From Prevotellaceae bacterium UBA7028 (GTDB lineage: Bacteria; Bacteroidota; Bacteroidia; Bacteroidales; Bacteroidaceae): a DNA stretch of 20,134 bases. The stretch is taken from contig DLBF01000058.1 of NCBI GenBank assembly GCA_002494215.1, forward strand, positions 1 through 20,134, given 5' to 3'. The notes beneath the pieces are model-generated. The model did no database searches. It was not told the DNA's origin and was given only the letters and a program-made list of their open reading frames with translations. The position numbers and the translations under genes were made by a program. Below are positions 17,509-20,134 of this stretch, in pieces. The first letter of the stretch is position 1. Every line of letters starts with the position of its first letter.

Positions 17509-17558
17509 ATAAAAAAGAATGGATTCTTTTGTTCTGCGTTCGATTTTTCGTAATTTTG
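17509..17558 (+). promoter_or_regulatory. pyrE array copy 3: proximal consensus promoter
   Basis: Palindrome aaaagaat-gg-attctttt (17513-17530), -33 TTTTG (17527-17531), 19-bp spacer, -7 TAATTTTG (17551-17558), 29 nt before the pyrE ATG. Spacing and leader length mirror the divergent HD-gene promoter, so this is the best candidate for the main pyrE promoter. The palindrome over the -33 box could be an operator. Confidence 0.75.
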
Positions 17559-17587
17559 CACCCTGAAAAAGATATAACGTAAGAAAT

Positions 17588-18220
17588 ATGAATACATTAG
17601 AATCCATTTTTGCAGAGAAATTACTGAAGGTTAAGGCTATTAAATTGCAGCCCAGCAACCCATTTACATGGGCCAGCGGTTGGAAGAGCCCTTTCTATTG
17701 CGATAACCGTAAGACCCTTTCCTATACCGACCTCCGCTCTTTCGTTAAGATTGAACTTACGCGTATTATTCTGGAGAACTTTCAGGATGTTGATGCCATT
17801 GCCGGTGTAGCTACAGGTGCTATTGCACAGGGTGCTTTGGTAGCCGATGCGCTGAACCTGCCTTTTGTTTACGTTCGTAGCAAACCAAAGGATCATGGTC
17901 TGGAGAACCTCATCGAGGGTGAACTGAAGCCCGGAATGAAGGTTGTTGTTGTTGAGGACCTTATCAGTACAGGCGGTAGCAGTTTGAAGGCAGTAGAGGC
18001 TATTCGTAACAATGGTTGCGAGGTGGTTGGTATGGTTGCCAGCTACACATATGGTTTCCCTGTTGCCGAGAAGGCTTTCAGCGATGCTAATGTTAAGCTC
18101 ATTACCCTCACTAACTACGAGGCTGTTGTAGAGCAGGCCGTTAAGACCGGCTATATCACAGAGGATGATGTGGAAGTTCTGCACGAGTGGCGTAAGGATC
18201 CCGCTCACTGGAACGGATGA
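17588..18220 (+). CDS. pyrE: Orotate phosphoribosyltransferase
   Basis: 210 residues, normal length. Motifs: the PRPP-binding VVVVEDLISTGGSS (119-132), the flexible catalytic loop RSKPKDHG (97-104), and the orotate-side segments FTWASGWKSPFYCDNR (26-41) and GVATGAIAQG (73-82). It converts orotate and PRPP to OMP, the fifth step of pyrimidine synthesis, in the cytosol. The ATG at 17588 follows the promoter array directly; no in-frame start exists between the proximal -7 box and it. Followed after 43 bp by an SRPBCC gene, then argH. Confidence 0.97.
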   Translation: MNTLESIFAEKLLKVKAIKLQPSNPFTWASGWKSPFYCDNRKTLSYTDLRSFVKIELTRIILENFQDVDAIAGVATGAIAQGALVADALNLPFVYVRSKPKDHGLENLIEGELKPGMKVVVVEDLISTGGSSLKAVEAIRNNGCEVVGMVASYTYGFPVAEKAFSDANVKLITLTNYEAVVEQAVKTGYITEDDVEVLHEWRKDPAHWNG

Positions 18221-18226
18221 TAAACA

Positions 18227-18254
18227 GTTTAGAGTTTAGGGTTTAGAGTTTAGA
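18227..18254. repeat. Heptad repeat in the pyrE-SRPBCC gap
   Basis: Four 7-bp units gtttaga/gtttagg/gtttaga/gtttaga fill most of the 43-bp gap. Read on the plus strand they contain TAG in every frame within 21 bp. Confidence 0.85.
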
Positions 18255-18263
18255 GACGGGAAT

Positions 18264-18743
18264 ATGGCAGAATATAAAAGCGACGTTAAGAAGATATACT
18301 ACCCCGTAGAGCGGGTGTACGAGCGTCTTTCGGACTTGAACAACTTGGCTGTCATCCAGCAGAATCTTGACAATCCCATGATTCGCGAGAAGATGCTGGA
18401 GCAGGCTGGCGACAAGGCTTCGCCAGAACAGTTGGATGCTGTCCTACAGAAGCTGCGTGAACTGAAGTTTGATAGCGACAGCGTGTCGGGCTCCTCTCCT
18501 GTGGGTAATATCACGCTGCGTATCATTGAGCGCGAGGAGAACAAAACCATCAAGTTCGCGCTGGAAGGTGCACCCATCCAGGCAAATATGTGGGTTCAGT
18601 TGCTCCCTGCCACAGACACAGAGTGTGCTATGAAGCTCACTGTTAAGGCTGACCTGAATTTCTTTATCAAGCAGGTGATAGGCAGTAAGTTGCAACAGGG
18701 AGTGGATGGGTTAGCACAGATGCTGGCAAGCATACCATATTGA
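18264..18743 (+). CDS. SRPBCC family (polyketide cyclase-like) protein
   Basis: 159 residues, no signal peptide. The start MAEYKSDVKKIYYPVERVYERLSDLNNL and the end AMKLTVKADLNFFIKQVIGSKLQQGVDGLAQMLASIPY fit the START/SRPBCC helix-grip fold: an N-terminal strand and small helices, then a beta sheet, then a long C-terminal helix that closes a hydrophobic pocket. The fold binds small hydrophobic ligands; no catalytic residue or ligand can be named. A charged middle insertion (about 45-72) is helical. It lies between pyrE and argH in the same direction, but nothing in the protein ties it to pyrimidine or arginine synthesis. Confidence 0.82.
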   Translation: MAEYKSDVKKIYYPVERVYERLSDLNNLAVIQQNLDNPMIREKMLEQAGDKASPEQLDAVLQKLRELKFDSDSVSGSSPVGNITLRIIEREENKTIKFALEGAPIQANMWVQLLPATDTECAMKLTVKADLNFFIKQVIGSKLQQGVDGLAQMLASIPY

Positions 18744-18745
18744 TA

Positions 18746-18860
18746 ATTAAATTAAGAATTATGAGTTAAGAATTAAGATTGGACACAATTGAATTAAGAA
18801 TCATAGGATTATTCCCTCAAAGGGGTAATTTTTAACTCTTAATTTTTAACTCTTAACCAA
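18746..18860. repeat. Composite heptad element in the SRPBCC-argH gap
   Basis: Left heptad-like block with ttaagaa and ttatgag units (about 18746-18778), a middle segment with the weak inverted repeat attccct-caa-aggggtaat (18811-18829), and right heptads ttaactc/ttaattt/ttaactc/ttaacca (about 18832-18860). It is a weaker example of the plan seen at 10246 and 11511. The right block ends directly before the argH ATG. Confidence 0.65.
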
Positions 18861-18862
18861 AA

Positions 18863-20134
18863 ATGGCAATGGCAAAGCTTTGGGATAAAGGATTTGAGAT
18901 TCAGGACAAGATAGAACGTTTTACCGTAGGACGTGACCGTGAGATGGACCTCTACTTGGCAGAGGCTGATGTGCTGGGCTCTATGGCTCACACCACCATG
19001 CTGGAGAGTATTGGTCTGTTACAGGCTGATGAATTGCAGCAGCTCCTGGCCGAACTTCGTAATATACACGCTCAAATTAAAAGGGGCGAGTTCGTTATTG
19101 AGGAAGGTGTAGAGGACGTGCACTCACAGGTTGAACTGATGCTGACGCGTAAACTGGGCGACATAGGCAAGAAGATTCACTCGGGACGTAGCAGGAACGA
19201 CCAGGTGCTGGTCGATCTTAAACTCTTTATCCGTCGCCAGTTGAAGGATATTGCTACGGACGTAAAGGAACTCTTCCAGCAACTTCAGGCACAGAGCGAG
19301 CGTTACAAGGACGTTCTGATGCCCGGTTATACCCACCTCCAGGTGGCTATGCCCAGTAGCTTTGGTCTTTGGTTTGGTGCTTATGCCGAGAGTCTTGTTG
19401 ACGACATGATGTTCTTGCAGGCAGCCTTCCGTATGACCAACCGCAATCCCTTGGGCTCCGCTGCAGGTTATGGAAGCAGTTTCCCCCTGAATCGTACCAT
19501 GACCACCGAGTTGCTTGGCTTTGACTCCATGAACTATAATGTGGTTTATGCACAGATGGGGCGCGGCAAGACGGAACGTAACGTGGCCTTTGCTCTTGCC
19601 AGCATAGCAGGAACCGTCAGTAAACTGGCTTTCGATGCCTGTATGTTCAGCAGCCAGAACTTTGCCTTCGTGAAGTTGCCTAACGACTGTACCACTGGTT
19701 CCAGCATCATGCCGCATAAAAAGAATCCTGATGTCTTCGAGTTGACACGTGCCAAGTGTAACAAACTGCAGGGGCTGCCCCAGCAGATAACACTCATCAT
19801 GAACAATCTGCCCAGCGGATACTTCCGCGATCTTCAGATTATCAAGGAGGTGTTCTTGCCTGCCTTCCAGGAACTGCGCGACTGCTTGCAGATGACTACA
19901 TACATTATTACTAAGATAAAGGTCAACGAGGATATCCTCTCCGATTCACGCTATGATCTTATGTTCTCTGTTGAGGAGGTTAACCGCCTTGCCACAGAGG
20001 GTATGCCTTTCCGCGATGCCTATAAGAAGGTGGGCTTGGACATTGAGGCTGGCAATTTCCGTCCCAACAAGGATATTCATCACACCCACGAAGGCTCCAT
20101 TGGCAATCTCTGCAACGACCGCATTGCCGAGCTG
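18863..20134 (+). CDS. argH: Argininosuccinate lyase (3' end missing)
   Basis: 424 codons are open to the last base of the window, so the C-terminus (roughly 20-30 residues for a Bacteroidetes ArgH) is cut off. The fumarase/aspartase signature GSSIMPHKKNPD is intact, as are VEDVHSQVE, HSGRSRNDQV and MPGYTHLQVAMP. It splits argininosuccinate into arginine and fumarate, the last step of arginine synthesis, as a cytosolic tetramer. The start may be the ATG at 18863 (MAMAKLWDKG) or the one at 18869 (MAKLWDKG), which is closer to typical Bacteroidetes starts. It is preceded by a repeat-rich 119-bp gap without a recognisable TAnnTTTG box, so it may depend on the pyrE promoters. Confidence 0.96.
   Translation, partial: MAMAKLWDKGFEIQDKIERFTVGRDREMDLYLAEADVLGSMAHTTMLESIGLLQADELQQLLAELRNIHAQIKRGEFVIEEGVEDVHSQVELMLTRKLGDIGKKIHSGRSRNDQVLVDLKLFIRRQLKDIATDVKELFQQLQAQSERYKDVLMPGYTHLQVAMPSSFGLWFGAYAESLVDDMMFLQAAFRMTNRNPLGSAAGYGSSFPLNRTMTTELLGFDSMNYNVVYAQMGRGKTERNVAFALASIAGTVSKLAFDACMFSSQNFAFVKLPNDCTTGSSIMPHKKNPDVFELTRAKCNKLQGLPQQITLIMNNLPSGYFRDLQIIKEVFLPAFQELRDCLQMTTYIITKIKVNEDILSDSRYDLMFSVEEVNRLATEGMPFRDAYKKVGLDIEAGNFRPNKDIHHTHEGSIGNLCNDRIAEL

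Larger units (their letters stand above)
17306..17558 (+). repeat. Tandem promoter/palindrome repeat array upstream of pyrE (period 81-82 bp)
   Basis: A unit of 81-82 bp is repeated three times, with a fourth partial copy at the left end. The -7 boxes lie at 17306 (TAACTTTG), 17388 (TAACTCTG), 17470 and 17551 (both TAATTTTG). About 48 bp before and including each of the last three boxes are nearly identical (17346-17395, 17428-17477, 17509-17558). The intervening 30 bp are diverged but related (cgaaattactYcatctcRgcat in the last two). Confidence 0.9.

Noticed and set aside
17306..17558. CRISPR-like array
   Set aside because: Period is 81-82 bp with only three full units, the 'spacers' are related to each other, and each unit carries a promoter; there are no cas genes.

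Overview
The window looks like chromosomal DNA from a Bacteroidales bacterium, most likely Prevotella or a close relative. The reasons are BspA-type leucine-rich-repeat surface proteins, Bacteroidetes-type promoters (TTTTG, 19 bp, TAnnTTTG), weak or absent Shine-Dalgarno sequences, short C-terminal tails of the form YNLxGQRV...KGLYIxNGKKVxVK, and a pyrE - SRPBCC - argH block whose proteins read as Bacteroidetes orthologues. No rRNA, tRNA, CRISPR array or transposase gene was seen.

Layout. (1) 1-7551, plus strand: two very large secreted or surface repeat proteins 12 bp apart. The first has lost its 5' end to the window edge and combines BspA-like LRRs, two DUF4595-like modules, a lipocalin-like module, two cohesin-like modules, a type I dockerin and a C-terminal tail. 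The second has a signal peptide, two cohesin-like modules, four MBG-type modules, three InlB/Listeria-Bacteroides B-repeats and the same kind of tail. A strong terminator follows at 7590-7620. (2) 7774-13395, minus strand: a tightly packed cluster read from 13395 down to 7774. It holds an EDDD-motif glycosyltransferase, a GT4 glycosyltransferase, a GT2 glycosyltransferase, proC, a CDP-alcohol phosphotransferase and an IspD/TarI-family cytidylyltransferase. (3) 13525-15510: two paralogous membrane acyltransferases that converge and overlap tail to tail. (4) 15510-17215, minus strand: a LicD-family transferase and a YhaM-like OB-fold/HD exoribonuclease, co-directional with the second acyltransferase. 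(5) 17216-17587: a divergent regulatory region with a promoter for the HD gene and a three-copy tandem promoter/palindrome array in front of pyrE. (6) 17588-20134, plus strand: pyrE, an SRPBCC protein and argH, which is cut by the window end.

The glycosyltransferases, acyltransferases, LicD protein, CDP-alcohol phosphotransferase and cytidylyltransferase together suggest assembly and decoration of a surface glycan or glycolipid, possibly with a CDP-activated alcohol or polyol. proC, pyrE and argH are housekeeping biosynthetic genes.

The most unusual signal is a family of degenerate 7-bp-period repeats (attcata, aatgttc, gtttaga, ttaagaa, gttgaga, tgaattg, attcaaa and similar). They sit at most gene junctions in the second half of the window and also lie in frame inside two genes, the GT4 glycosyltransferase and the tail of the MBG protein. 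Three of them share a composite layout: heptads, a central C-run/G-run inverted repeat, then heptads. Because 7 is not a multiple of 3, copy-number changes inside genes would shift the frame, so those two genes are candidates for phase variation. The tandem pyrE promoter array is the second unusual signal.
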